A stretch of DNA of 64,000 bases from Fibrobacter sp. UWT2 (GCF_900142545.1 NZ_FRBF01000004.1:62001-126000), one strand, 5' to 3'. Shown: positions 41,628 through 50,062, counted from the stretch's first letter. Made by a program: numbers and translations. The notes: generated from the sequence alone by a model not told the origin.

Positions 41628-42398
41628 ATGAACAAAGTTACATTGGGCCTCGTCTTCTTGGTGGTGCTGCTGGGATTCCTGCTGCTTACCACGGATAACG
41701 GTTGCATGAATATGAAACCGGGGCAACCTTCCTTGAACGTGCCGTCGGCTTTTGGCGGCCAGAGTGCCACGGTCAAGGTGTCTGCTTCTGAATCTCGCAA
41801 GTACGAAGCCAACGAATTCGTGACGGTGGCGATGCTCGAATTGCGTGGCCGTGATAAGGAACTGCTCTATAAGCAGCTCGAAGCTCGTCGCCAGGCGATT
41901 TTTGAACAAATGAACAAACTCGATATCCAGAATACCGATATCGAACAGAACAGTGTAGATATGCGCAAGGAATGGTCTTACGACAAGGGAACCCGCAGTC
42001 TTACGGGGTATGTGGTGAGTCAGTCTTTTGCAATACGCTGCTCGTCAAGGCCGGTGGCCGCCGCTGCTGTGGCGGTGCTTTCTGCTGAACTGGATGTGGA
42101 AATTGATCGTACGACTGCGCGCCTTAAAAGTGAAGATTCCTTGCGTAAGGAATTGGTTCTCTTGGTGGGCAAGAAGGCTTTGGACAAGGCCGGAAGTTAC
42201 GCCGAAAGTGTGGGTGGCTCTCTTGGCAAGGTGATCTCGGTCAGTGAAAATGGTGGTAACGACGGCGTTGTTTACGGAAGAACCGTCTTGGGTGCAGCCA
42301 AGTTCAATGACTATAGTGAAGATGCCATGCTGGCTTCCATCGCGGACTCGGTGAGTATCTCTGCGTCAGTTCATTTGGTCGTAGAATTGATTCAATAG
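41628..42398 (+). CDS. SIMPL-domain (DUF541) protein (256 aa)
   Basis: One N-terminal membrane helix (VTLGLVFLVVLLGFLLLTT) followed by the SIMPL/DUF541 fold: ATVKVSASESRKYEANEFVTVAMLELRG, IQNTDIEQNSVDMRKEWSYD, then an alternating C-terminal part ending SISASVHLVVEL. Such proteins sit in the periplasm or outside the membrane; their role is not established. ATG 41628 is used; TTG 41622 would add two residues. AGGGG lies upstream. Downstream is a 400-base intergenic stretch. Confidence 0.88.
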   Translation: MNKVTLGLVFLVVLLGFLLLTTDNGCMNMKPGQPSLNVPSAFGGQSATVKVSASESRKYEANEFVTVAMLELRGRDKELLYKQLEARRQAIFEQMNKLDIQNTDIEQNSVDMRKEWSYDKGTRSLTGYVVSQSFAIRCSSRPVAAAAVAVLSAELDVEIDRTTARLKSEDSLRKELVLLVGKKALDKAGSYAESVGGSLGKVISVSENGGNDGVVYGRTVLGAAKFNDYSEDAMLASIADSVSISASVHLVVELIQ

Positions 42399-42466
42399 AG
42401 CGGCTAGTCACACTAGTTTTGTTTGTCAAGACGTAGATTACAAAAAACTTTTATTTTTCTGTTGAT

Positions 42467-42570
42467 AAGTAACCTCGATGGTTACAATTAGCTAACTGCT
42501 TATAAATAAAGGCGTTAGCTTTTTTTATGTTTATTTTGTTCGAAACGGGTTTTGGCGCCCCCGTTCCGAA
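42467..42570 (+). other. Structured intergenic region before nrdD
   Basis: The 400 bases between the SIMPL gene and nrdD hold no gene. They contain a hairpin GTAACC-TCGAT-GGTTAC (42469-42485), a terminator-like hairpin GCTAAC...GTTAGC followed by T7 (42491-42526), and a strong hairpin TTCGAAACGGG...CCCGTTCCGAA (42539-42570). The 11-mer TGTTGATAAGT occurs at 42460-42470 and again at 42572-42582, bracketing these hairpins. Confidence 0.6.
42491..42526 (+). terminator. Probable terminator after the SIMPL gene
   Basis: GCTAAC (42491-42496) and GTTAGC (42514-42519) pair across 17 bases, followed by T7. Confidence 0.6.
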
Positions 42571-42671
42571 GTGTTGATAAGTTTAGTTTTGTAATCTTAA
42601 ATTTACACAAAAAGCGTTATTTTTTTGAAAAATGTCTTCCAATGACACTTACTTTTATTATATTGTTTTCC

Positions 42672-42710
42672 ATATCTTGTGCTTCGCCCCAAAACTTAGA
42701 CGCAAGATAT
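42672..42710 (+). promoter_or_regulatory. Inverted repeat in the nrdD upstream region
   Basis: ATATCTTGTG (42672-42681) and CGCAAGATAT (42701-42710) can form a 10-bp stem with one G-U pair around a 19-base loop, 88 bases before nrdD. It could be an RNA hairpin or a spaced operator. It does not match the NrdR box. Confidence 0.5.
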
Positions 42711-42798
42711 AGTAAATACCGGAATTGAAAGAAAAAAGTATGCTCGACACGAATTTTGCTCATCGGGAGCCTATTCGCCGGGCAGCAAGGATTGGTAG

Positions 42799-45129
42799 AT
42801 GATTGTTTCTGTAAGGAAGCGCGACGGCCGTGAGATGCCGTTCAACATTGAAAAAATTGCCGACGCTATTGTCAAGGCATTCCGCGCATCGGGCGAGCTC
42901 GACGAACAGATTAAGGCCGCCCAAAGTCAGTTGAATTTGTTGGGAAGCGATGACGTGCTTACGAGCACGGCCCTCAAGGTGTCTGCCGATGTGGTGGGCA
43001 GGCTTGAATCCGAGGGCAAGAATGTTCCCGAAATCGAAGAAATCCAGGATGCTGTCGAAAAGGCTCTTACCGAAGGTGGCTATGCCGATACCGCCAAGAG
43101 CTACATCTTGTATCGTGCCGAACGTACCCGCGTGCGCGAAGTCAATACTCGCCTCATGCATACGCTCCGCGACATTACTTTCAGTTCTGCCAAGGAATCT
43201 GACCTCAAGCGTGAAAATGCAAACATCGATGGCGATACCGCCATGGGTACCATGCTCAAGTATGGTTCCGAATCGGCAAAGCATTTCTACACGATGATGA
43301 TGCTCAAGCCCGAGCACAGCCGCGCCCACATGGAAGGCGATATCCATATCCACGATTTGGATTTCTATTCCCTTACCATGACCTGCTGCCAGATTGACCT
43401 CAAGAAGCTTTTCAAGAACGGCTTCAATACCGGTCACGGTCATCTGCGTGAACCCAAGGATATCCGTAGCTACGCCGCCTTGGCCGCTATTGCTATTCAG
43501 TCTAACCAGAACGACCAGCATGGTGGTCAGTCCATTCCGAACTTCGACTACGCCATGGCCGATGGCGTGCGCATCACTTACCGCAAGGCCTACCTTTCCA
43601 ACATGGTCAAGGCTCTCATTCTTCTCACGGGCAAGACCGAAGAAGAAATCCAGCCGGTGGTAAAGAAGCTCCATACCGAAATGGCTGAAATGGACATGGT
43701 GGCAACGCTTGTTCCGAACGAAAAGTTCCAGGAAGCCGAAGCTCGCGAACTGTCCAAGACTTATGGTGAAGAAATCACCAAGAATGCACAGAAGTTTGCC
43801 GAAAAGATGGCCTACGAAGAAACCGACAAGGCGACCTTCCAGGCTATGGAAGCCTTTGTTCATAACCTGAACTCCATGCACAGCCGCGCCGGTGCCCAGA
43901 CTCCGTTCTCCAGCATCAACTATGGTATGTGCACCGAGCCTGAAGCTCGCATGGCTATGCGTAACTTGCTCCTCACCACCGAAGAAGGTTTGGGTGGTGG
44001 CGAAACGGCTATCTTCCCGATTCAGATTTTCCGCGTCAAGGAAGGTATCAGCCTGAATCCGGGCGACCCGAACTATGACTTGTTCAAGCTGGCTTGCCGC
44101 GTGAGTGCCAAGCGCTTGTTCCCGAACTTCAGCTTCCAGGATGCCCCGTACAACTTGCAGTACTACAAGCCGGGTCACCCTGAAACCGAAATTGCCTACA
44201 TGGGTTGCCGTACCCGCGTGATTGGTAACCACTACGATCCGTCTCGCGAAATCAGCTTTGGCCGTGGCAACCTGAGCTTTACGTCGATCAACCTTCCGCG
44301 TATCGCCATCAAGATGAAGTCCGTGGACCTGTTCTTCAAGGAACTCGACCGCATGCTTCAGCTGGTGAGCGATCAGCTTATGGAACGCTTTGCCGTCCAG
44401 AGCCGTCGCAAGGTCAAGAACTTCCCGTTCCTTATGGGACAGGGCGTGTGGATTGATTCCGACAAGCTCGGCTGGGAAGACACCGTGGGTGAAGTCATCA
44501 AGCACGGTACGCTTTCCATTGGCTTTATCGGTCTTGCCGAAACTTTGGTGATGCTTACGGGCAAGCACCACGGCGAATCCGAAGAATCCCAGAAGCTGGG
44601 CCTCAAGATTATCGGTCACATGCGCGAATTCTGCGACAAGGAATCCGAACGTCTCGGCCTCAACTTCAGCTTGCTTGCTACGCCGGCCGAAGGCCTTTCT
44701 GGCCGATTCGTCCGCATGGACAAGAAGAAGTTCGGTATTATCCCGGGCGTTACCGACCGCGATTACTACACCAACTCTTTCCATGTGCCGGTGTACTACA
44801 AGATTTCCGCTTTCAAGAAGATTTCCTTGGAAGCTCCCTATCACGCACTCACCAATGCAGGTCACATCAGCTACATCGAACTGGATGGTGACCCGACCCA
44901 GAACCTGGATGCATTCGAAAAGATCGTGCATCACATGGCAAAGTCCGGCATTGGTTATGGTTCCATCAACCACCCGGTGGACCGCGACCCTGTCTGCGGA
45001 TTCGTAGGTGTGATTGGCGATGTTTGCCCTCGTTGCGGACGTAGCGAAGGTCATGCCATCTCGGAAGAAAAACTGAAGGAACTGCGTAGGCTTTATCCGG
45101 GTATGCCCGCCTTCAAGGGCATCCGCTAA
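42799..45129 (+). CDS. nrdD: Anaerobic ribonucleoside-triphosphate reductase, catalytic part lacking the glycyl-radical segment (776 aa)
   Basis: Class III reductase making deoxynucleotides without oxygen. An ATP cone (1-95) is followed by the barrel with TMTCCQIDL (Cys196/197, candidate active-site Cys), YGMCTEPEAR and conserved C-terminal text (VDRDPVCGFVGVIGDVCPRCGRS). The zinc site has Asp730 where the first Cys of a CxxC...CxxC set is usual, then Cys733, 743 and 746. The protein stops with PAFKGIR at 45129, before the RRxTGYL segment that bears the radical glycine in normal NrdD. That segment is the next gene. Antisense open frames here are shadows. Confidence 0.95.
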   Translation: MIVSVRKRDGREMPFNIEKIADAIVKAFRASGELDEQIKAAQSQLNLLGSDDVLTSTALKVSADVVGRLESEGKNVPEIEEIQDAVEKALTEGGYADTAKSYILYRAERTRVREVNTRLMHTLRDITFSSAKESDLKRENANIDGDTAMGTMLKYGSESAKHFYTMMMLKPEHSRAHMEGDIHIHDLDFYSLTMTCCQIDLKKLFKNGFNTGHGHLREPKDIRSYAALAAIAIQSNQNDQHGGQSIPNFDYAMADGVRITYRKAYLSNMVKALILLTGKTEEEIQPVVKKLHTEMAEMDMVATLVPNEKFQEAEARELSKTYGEEITKNAQKFAEKMAYEETDKATFQAMEAFVHNLNSMHSRAGAQTPFSSINYGMCTEPEARMAMRNLLLTTEEGLGGGETAIFPIQIFRVKEGISLNPGDPNYDLFKLACRVSAKRLFPNFSFQDAPYNLQYYKPGHPETEIAYMGCRTRVIGNHYDPSREISFGRGNLSFTSINLPRIAIKMKSVDLFFKELDRMLQLVSDQLMERFAVQSRRKVKNFPFLMGQGVWIDSDKLGWEDTVGEVIKHGTLSIGFIGLAETLVMLTGKHHGESEESQKLGLKIIGHMREFCDKESERLGLNFSLLATPAEGLSGRFVRMDKKKFGIIPGVTDRDYYTNSFHVPVYYKISAFKKISLEAPYHALTNAGHISYIELDGDPTQNLDAFEKIVHHMAKSGIGYGSINHPVDRDPVCGFVGVIGDVCPRCGRSEGHAISEEKLKELRRLYPGMPAFKGIR

Positions 45130-45140
45130 AAATTTCTAGT

Positions 45141-45146
45141 AAGGAG
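45141..45146 (+). promoter_or_regulatory. Ribosome binding site of the small glycyl-radical gene
   Basis: AAGGAG lies six bases before the ATG at 45153. It shows that the 48-aa segment is translated on its own rather than by read-through of nrdD. Confidence 0.8.
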
Positions 45147-45152
45147 AATCAA

Positions 45153-45299
45153 ATGTCTGAAAAAGAACTCAACAAGTATGGTGAAGGTATCGGATTCGAA
45201 CGTATCCGCCGCATCACGGGTTACCTGGTCGGTACCGTTGATCGCTTCAATAACGCTAAGCGTGCCGAAGTGAACGATCGCGTGAAGCACGGCGTATAA
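45153..45299 (+). CDS. Stand-alone glycyl-radical segment of NrdD (48 aa)
   Basis: A tiny gene encoding a 48-residue protein that matches the C-terminal end of ordinary NrdD: FERIRRITGYLVGT followed by RFNNAKRAEV and NDRVKH. In complete NrdD the Gly of the GYL motif is made into a radical by NrdG; here this is Gly23. The gene starts with ATG 45153 after AAGGAG, is in a different frame from nrdD and is separated from it by 23 bases. nrdG begins one base after its TAA. It most likely joins NrdD as a separate subunit (inference), comparable to the small glycyl-radical cofactor YfiD (GrcA) for pyruvate formate-lyase. Confidence 0.88.
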   Translation: MSEKELNKYGEGIGFERIRRITGYLVGTVDRFNNAKRAEVNDRVKHGV

Positions 45300-45300
45300 T

Positions 45301-45858
45301 ATGGACGAATATCCTCGCTTGCGAATTGCCGGAATCGAACCCGAATCTTTCGTGGACGGTCCCGGAATTCGTATGACAATCTTTACTCAAGGTTGTCACC
45401 ATAATTGTCCCGGGTGTCAGAACCCGCAGACCCACGATTTTAACGGGGGTCATTTTATTGAAATTGATGAAATCCTTGAGATGATCGAGGAAAACCCGCT
45501 GCTGGATGGCATTACGTTTAGCGGTGGAGACCCGATGGATCAGGCTGCGGCTTTGATCCCTTTGGCTCGTGAAATCAAGGAACGTGGTATGAACCTGGTG
45601 ATCTTTACCGGTTATACCTACGAACGCCTGATGGATCTAGCCCATGAACGCCCTGAAATGTTCGAGCTGTTGACTTTTGCCGACATCTTGATCGATGGAC
45701 CGTTCATTATGGCGAAAAAATCCCTCGATATTAAATTCAGGGGATCGACGAACCAGCGCATTATCGATGTGCAGCAGAGCCTTGTAGAAGGCCATGTGGT
45801 GCTTCACCAGATCCAGCTGGACGAAATGAAAGCACGTCCGGAACTGGTGCCGGCGTAA
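45301..45858 (+). CDS. nrdG: Anaerobic ribonucleotide reductase activating protein NrdG (185 aa)
   Basis: A radical SAM enzyme that makes the glycyl radical of NrdD with S-adenosylmethionine. Motifs are ESFVDGPGIRMTIFTQGC, the cluster-binding CHHNCPGC (CxxxCxxC) and GGDPM (binding the methionine part). Length is typical for the family. It starts one base after the small glycyl-radical gene, so the three genes form nrdD-small-nrdG. Its target here would be Gly23 of the 48-aa protein. Confidence 0.95.
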   Translation: MDEYPRLRIAGIEPESFVDGPGIRMTIFTQGCHHNCPGCQNPQTHDFNGGHFIEIDEILEMIEENPLLDGITFSGGDPMDQAAALIPLAREIKERGMNLVIFTGYTYERLMDLAHERPEMFELLTFADILIDGPFIMAKKSLDIKFRGSTNQRIIDVQQSLVEGHVVLHQIQLDEMKARPELVPA

Positions 45859-45859
45859 C

Positions 45860-46852
45860 TTACGCCTTTTTCTTGTCGTGCCAGGCAAAGAAGTTTGCGA
45901 GTACTGTACCGCTAATGGAATGGTAGGCGCAACTCAGGGCGCAGGGAACTACACAAAGCACCGCTTCGGGGTGTTGCGTCACATTATCAGGATTCGCGAA
46001 GAAGGCGGCCGCAAGAACGGTCGCCATTCCTGCATTCTGTACACCCACTTCGATAGCAATGGTGCGCTTTTTGGCGGTATTGAACTTGAAAAGGCGACCC
46101 ACGCTATAGCCAAGAATATAACCTAAGGCGTTGTGGCAGAACACCACCGCAAGTACCAAGAAAATCAGTCCGAGGCCATTCGTCAGGAGCTGCGGACGAA
46201 CGGTTACAACTACGCCACCCACAATGCACATAAGTCCAATCACGCTCACGGCGGGCATGTTCGCCTGGATTTCCTTGAATACGGCGCGCTTGCCCAAGAA
46301 ATGGTTGCAAAGGAATCCGATGGTTATCGGGGCGACGGTTACGTACAGAATGTTCAAGAACATTCCCTTTGCGTTCACGTCGATGCTCGTATCGGCAAGC
46401 CACAAGACCAAAAGCGGGGTCATGATGGGGGCAAGAAGCGTCGAGACCATGGTCATGCTCACCGAGTAAGTGACATCGCCTTTGGCGAGGAAACTCATCA
46501 CGTTGCTAGAAACGCCGCCCGGGCAGCAACCCACTAGAATAATGCCTACGGCCAGGTACGGATCCAATCCGAACAGCTTTGTGAGCCCGAAGGCGACAAA
46601 CGGCATGATGGTGTATTGTGCGACGGCTCCGAGCAGAATGTGGAGCGGCTGTTTCATCAGGTTTCGCACATCGTCCATCGAAATCGTAAGTCCCATGCTC
46701 AGCATAATGATGCCGAGAATCACGGAAGAAACGTTCCCGTGCACCCATCCGAAGGCGATGGGGAGGAAGAAGGCGACGACTGCGCTTGCGATGACGAATG
46801 GGGAAGCGTAAGAAGAAAGAATGCGGCAACAAGCCTTAACTATCTTAAACAT
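45860..46852 (-). CDS. Bile acid:sodium symporter (BASS) family transporter (330 aa)
   Basis: About ten membrane helices with the BASS signature VGIILVGCCPGGVSSNVMSFLAKGDV (CCPGG..SN region) and EVGVQNAGMA near the second repeat. Family members carry bile acids, pyruvate, pantothenate or other acids with sodium; the substrate is unknown. ATG 46852 is used, since the upstream frame (to 46924) runs through the promoter box and GH9 terminator. TATATTTA lies four bases upstream of the ATG, so the mRNA may be leaderless. Its 3' end meets nrdG one base apart. Confidence 0.88.
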   Translation of the reverse strand: MFKIVKACCRILSSYASPFVIASAVVAFFLPIAFGWVHGNVSSVILGIIMLSMGLTISMDDVRNLMKQPLHILLGAVAQYTIMPFVAFGLTKLFGLDPYLAVGIILVGCCPGGVSSNVMSFLAKGDVTYSVSMTMVSTLLAPIMTPLLVLWLADTSIDVNAKGMFLNILYVTVAPITIGFLCNHFLGKRAVFKEIQANMPAVSVIGLMCIVGGVVVTVRPQLLTNGLGLIFLVLAVVFCHNALGYILGYSVGRLFKFNTAKKRTIAIEVGVQNAGMATVLAAAFFANPDNVTQHPEAVLCVVPCALSCAYHSISGTVLANFFAWHDKKKA

Positions 46853-46856
46853 GCCA

Positions 46857-46864
46857 TAAATATA
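46857..46864 (-). promoter_or_regulatory. Probable promoter box of the BASS transporter gene
   Basis: TATATTTA on the minus strand, four bases before the ATG, the same spacing as for mutL. Confidence 0.4.
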
Positions 46865-46879
46865 GATATAAACGGAACG

Positions 46880-46907
46880 AAAAACAGGCCCGATAAAATC
46901 GGGCCTG
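46880..46907 (-). terminator. Terminator after the GH9 gene
   Basis: CAGGCCCGAT and ATCGGGCCTG pair around a TTT loop on the minus strand, followed by TTTTTCG. Confidence 0.85.
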
Positions 46908-46936
46908 GCATTTGAAATGCTCAAAAAGAGAAGGAA

Positions 46937-48940
46937 TTAGTGAATCTTGTTGCCGAGAAGGTCGAAACGCTTGCCGTTCTTTTCGACATAGAGCTTGTGG
47001 CCGTTCTGATGAATGCGCGGAGCTGCCTTGTTCTGCATGCTGGCGGGCAAAGTTTCGTGAATGGCTGTAGTCGCTGAACTGCTCGAAATCCACGGATTCC
47101 ACTGCGAAGAACTCGAAGCGAGCGACTGCGAAGAGCTGGATTTTTGTTCAGACGAGCTAGACTCCGGAGCGACAGAAGAGCTAGAAGCCACCTGAGAACT
47201 GGACGAAGCGACCGAAGAACTCGACGAGACAACAGTAGACTTTCTAGCAACGCCATTCGCTGCGAACGAGGGCGCGTAACCAGCGTTCAAAGCTTCAAGG
47301 GCTCCAGCGAGGTAAGCAAAAGGAGCGTTCCAGTTGATAGCTACTTCGTTGGTAGCGTAGCTGCAACGCTGATCGGTATAAGCGGTTGCCGCATTGCCTG
47401 TTCTGTAATCGCTGCACTTCCATTCGGCAGCAGAGCCAACGTCTTCGCCACCGGGCTGCGGGCCACCCACAAGCATACCTGGAATCGGATCTTCTACGTT
47501 GTCCGAAGTACTCGGGCGGTGGTGCGGCATCTTGGGAGACTTCGTGCCGTAACCTGTAACAAATGACATGTCAAGCGGATTCTTGCCGAGCAAGTAATCA
47601 AGCACCTTGAGCGCTGCGGTGTAATACTTTTCGTCGCCGGTGAGGTAATAGGCATGCAAAAGCCATACGCCCTGATTGGAGGCCACGGCGTTGGAGCCCC
47701 ACACAAAGTCATCTTTCGCCATCACCACGCCAAAGCCCGACTTGGTACGGTTCACGAAACCATCTGCAGTGCCCAAGATTTTCTGTTTGGCTTCGTTTGC
47801 ATCGCCAAACACAGATGCATGCGTCGCCTTGCCATAAGTGGCAACGCCCGAAAGGTCGCCCCAGTACGACACATATTCCGAAGAACCATTCTGCTTGTAA
47901 GAATTATCGCCCGTGGTAATGGCAAGTTCCGTACCGGCAAAAAGTTTTTCGTCTGCCGCGTTGTTGCCTTCGTATGCACCCGTCGCCACATCGGAGGGGT
48001 TTGCGGTAAAGTGGTAGCTCATATTCGAAGAGCCCCAGCTATAAGCCTTCTTGGCTGCATCAAGGCACTTAGCGGCGTAATTGGAATCAAACGGCTTGTA
48101 CACGCGAGCTGCTACCGCCATCACGCCGGCAAAGTCAAGGGCGGCTTCGGCACTCTTACCGATAACATAAAGTTTTGCATTGTCTTGCGCAGGCATCACA
48201 TCGCCCGGGAAAGCAAGAGAGGTAAGCTTGTGATAAACGCTACCGTCATTGGCCTGCATAGTCAGCATCCAGTCCAAATTGTACTTGATTTCGGCGAGCA
48301 AATCCGGCAAAGTTCCATCGGCAGGAATATTCCACTTGGCCGTCTTGAAAAATTCCGGGAAATGTTCGTAAAGCGAAAGGAGCGTGTAGGTGGTAATGCC
48401 CGAATTCACGATATAGCGTCCGTAGTCGCCGGCATCGTACCAGCCCTTGCTCGAATTGATGGTGCCCGAAGCGCGCGTAGAATTATGAAGTTCGACAGTC
48501 GCATTCGTATGGCCTGCGGCTCGCGCCCACTTGCCCGCATACGAGCTTTCGAGCGCCATGGAAGCACGCTGGTAGTAGAACCACTTGATAGCCGCCTTGT
48601 AAATGTCGGCGAAGGTGTTATTCTTGACCACCAGATCCTGGCGAAGCGTCTGGCCGCCCACCTTGATGGTGTACGTGCCTTCGGCAGTCAGCTTAGAGAT
48701 ATCGACCAGCTGTACATTCTGGCCGCTAGCATCCCAGTAAGAGGCGGCACCCGGCGTTACCGTGAGCATGGTCTTGCCCGAGGCATCCTGAATTTCGACA
48801 TTGCCAGAAGCACCGACAAGCGAAAATTCCTTGGGGTCGGAAGGGCGGAAACCCACCTGGTTAATGTAAGCGTTAGCAGCAAATACCGGCGCACCGGCAG
48901 AAACAATCGCGGTGATCGCGATAAACGTATTTTTATTCAT
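46937..48940 (-). CDS. Secreted glycoside hydrolase family 9 endoglucanase (667 aa)
   Basis: Cuts beta-1,4-glucan chains outside the cell. A signal peptide (NKNTFIAITAIVSAGAPVFA) is followed by an N-terminal Ig-like CelD-type domain (NAYINQVGFRP, about 22-110) and the GH9 catalytic (alpha/alpha)6 barrel: GWYDAGDYGRY (catalytic Asp pair, 169-172), PHHRPS and YATNEVAINWN (Glu acid). A Ser-rich linker (about 575-630, repeats of VASSSS and EQKSSSS) leads to a C-terminal segment ending KRFDLLGNKI, like Fibrobacter sorting tails. ATG 48940 has GAGAGG nine bases upstream; ATG 48949 is too close to it. TATATTTA lies at 48985-48992. Confidence 0.93.
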   Translation of the reverse strand: MNKNTFIAITAIVSAGAPVFAANAYINQVGFRPSDPKEFSLVGASGNVEIQDASGKTMLTVTPGAASYWDASGQNVQLVDISKLTAEGTYTIKVGGQTLRQDLVVKNNTFADIYKAAIKWFYYQRASMALESSYAGKWARAAGHTNATVELHNSTRASGTINSSKGWYDAGDYGRYIVNSGITTYTLLSLYEHFPEFFKTAKWNIPADGTLPDLLAEIKYNLDWMLTMQANDGSVYHKLTSLAFPGDVMPAQDNAKLYVIGKSAEAALDFAGVMAVAARVYKPFDSNYAAKCLDAAKKAYSWGSSNMSYHFTANPSDVATGAYEGNNAADEKLFAGTELAITTGDNSYKQNGSSEYVSYWGDLSGVATYGKATHASVFGDANEAKQKILGTADGFVNRTKSGFGVVMAKDDFVWGSNAVASNQGVWLLHAYYLTGDEKYYTAALKVLDYLLGKNPLDMSFVTGYGTKSPKMPHHRPSTSDNVEDPIPGMLVGGPQPGGEDVGSAAEWKCSDYRTGNAATAYTDQRCSYATNEVAINWNAPFAYLAGALEALNAGYAPSFAANGVARKSTVVSSSSSVASSSSQVASSSSVAPESSSSEQKSSSSQSLASSSSQWNPWISSSSATTAIHETLPASMQNKAAPRIHQNGHKLYVEKNGKRFDLLGNKIH

Positions 48941-48984
48941 TCCAAACATCCTCTCTTGTTCAAGAAAGTTCCAAACACCGTTGC

Positions 48985-48992
48985 TAAATATA
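48985..48992 (-). promoter_or_regulatory. Probable promoter box of the GH9 gene
   Basis: TATATTTA on the minus strand, 44 bases before the ATG. The GH9 and TIGR02147 genes diverge across 288 bases that hold no gene; an imperfect inverted repeat (TTATACGGC...GCTGTATTATA, about 49076-49102) could be an operator. Confidence 0.4.
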
Positions 48993-49228
48993 TAGAAATG
49001 CCGTTTATAACGGCTTTCGTATTTGAATAATTTGAACAGTACTGTATCGAATGTTTTTTAAGGACGCGCACTCTGTTATACGGCTTTTAGGCTGTATTAT
49101 ACGTCTTGTATAATTTAGAGAAAAATATTTGTGAAAATGAACTAAATGTTGTTGATTTTAATCAAAAATACTGATTTTTGTATAATAAATTGTTGACTGA
49201 CTCCTAGAAAAAAGATATATTCCTTAGT

Positions 49229-50062
49229 ATGAAATCGGTACTTGAATATAAAGACTATCACCTCTTTATGCAGGATTACTACGACGAACGCAAACGTCTT
49301 GGTGCGTTCTCGTGGCGCGAGTTCTGCAAGAGTGCCGGTTTTACTTCGCCGAATTTCTTGAAGCTTGTGTGCATGGGCCAGAGCAAACTCAGCAAGGTCA
49401 AAATAGACGATGTGGCGAAGGCGATGGGCCTTGCCGGCTACGAGGCGGATTATTTCCGCGAAATGGTCCTGTTTTGCAATGCGGATAAAGATGAGGCCAA
49501 GAAGACGGCTCTCCTCGAAATGCAGAGGATTGCGCTGGAACATAAGGTGCGCGTGGTCGATGGCGATGCCTTCCAGTATTATGAATCCTGGAAGTATCCG
49601 GTTTTGAGGGAACTCATTCCGATGATGCCGGGGGCGACTCCTCGCGACATTGCCGACGAATGCAAGGAGCATGTGTCTGCTGAAGAAGTCCGCGATGTGT
49701 TGAATTTCTTGGTGAAAGCCGGGTTCTTGAAAAAGGACGGCGAAAAGGTCTATTCGCAGACGGAGCAGACCGTGATCGGTTCGCAAGAGGCTTTGCCCAT
49801 TGCCATTCGAGCCATGCATAAAGAGATGGCGAACATGGCGGCCCGCGCCGTAGACCGCTATTCCGTAAATGAACGTCATTTTACGGGTGTCACGCTCAGC
49901 GTGAATCAAGAGGCGCGCGAACGAATTGCGAAGGAACTCGATGCCTGCTGCAGAAGGGTGCTTGCGATTGCGAACGAATACAGTGATCAGGATCAGGTTT
50001 GTAGAGTCAATTTCCAGTTTTTCCCGGTAACGGACAAAGTTAAAGGGGTGCACCATGTTTAA
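49229..50062 (+). CDS. TIGR02147 family protein, probable regulator (277 aa)
   Basis: The family was named from Fibrobacter. The start VLEYKDYHLFMQDYYDERK and the next SWREFCKSAGFTSPNFLKLVCMGQSKLS look like a helix-turn-helix (aligned region about 28-60), then a helical body (LNFLVKAGFLKKDG as a second winged-helix-like part). Function is not established; the HTH suggests DNA binding. It overlaps the following lipoprotein gene by eight bases, so it is coupled to it and may control the pair. It diverges from the GH9 gene. Confidence 0.85.
   Translation: MKSVLEYKDYHLFMQDYYDERKRLGAFSWREFCKSAGFTSPNFLKLVCMGQSKLSKVKIDDVAKAMGLAGYEADYFREMVLFCNADKDEAKKTALLEMQRIALEHKVRVVDGDAFQYYESWKYPVLRELIPMMPGATPRDIADECKEHVSAEEVRDVLNFLVKAGFLKKDGEKVYSQTEQTVIGSQEALPIAIRAMHKEMANMAARAVDRYSVNERHFTGVTLSVNQEARERIAKELDACCRRVLAIANEYSDQDQVCRVNFQFFPVTDKVKGVHHV

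Noticed and set aside
42672-42710. NrdR box or cobalamin riboswitch before nrdD
   Set aside because: The inverted repeat does not fit the NrdR consensus, and none of the conserved cobalamin riboswitch blocks was seen.
42760-45054. A 764-aa minus-strand frame opposite nrdD
   Set aside because: Shadow of a highly conserved sense gene.
45127-45155. Stop read-through or frameshift joining nrdD and the glycyl-radical segment
   Set aside because: The two are in different frames, with 23 bases between them including AAGGAG at ideal spacing before an ATG. Separate translation explains this better.
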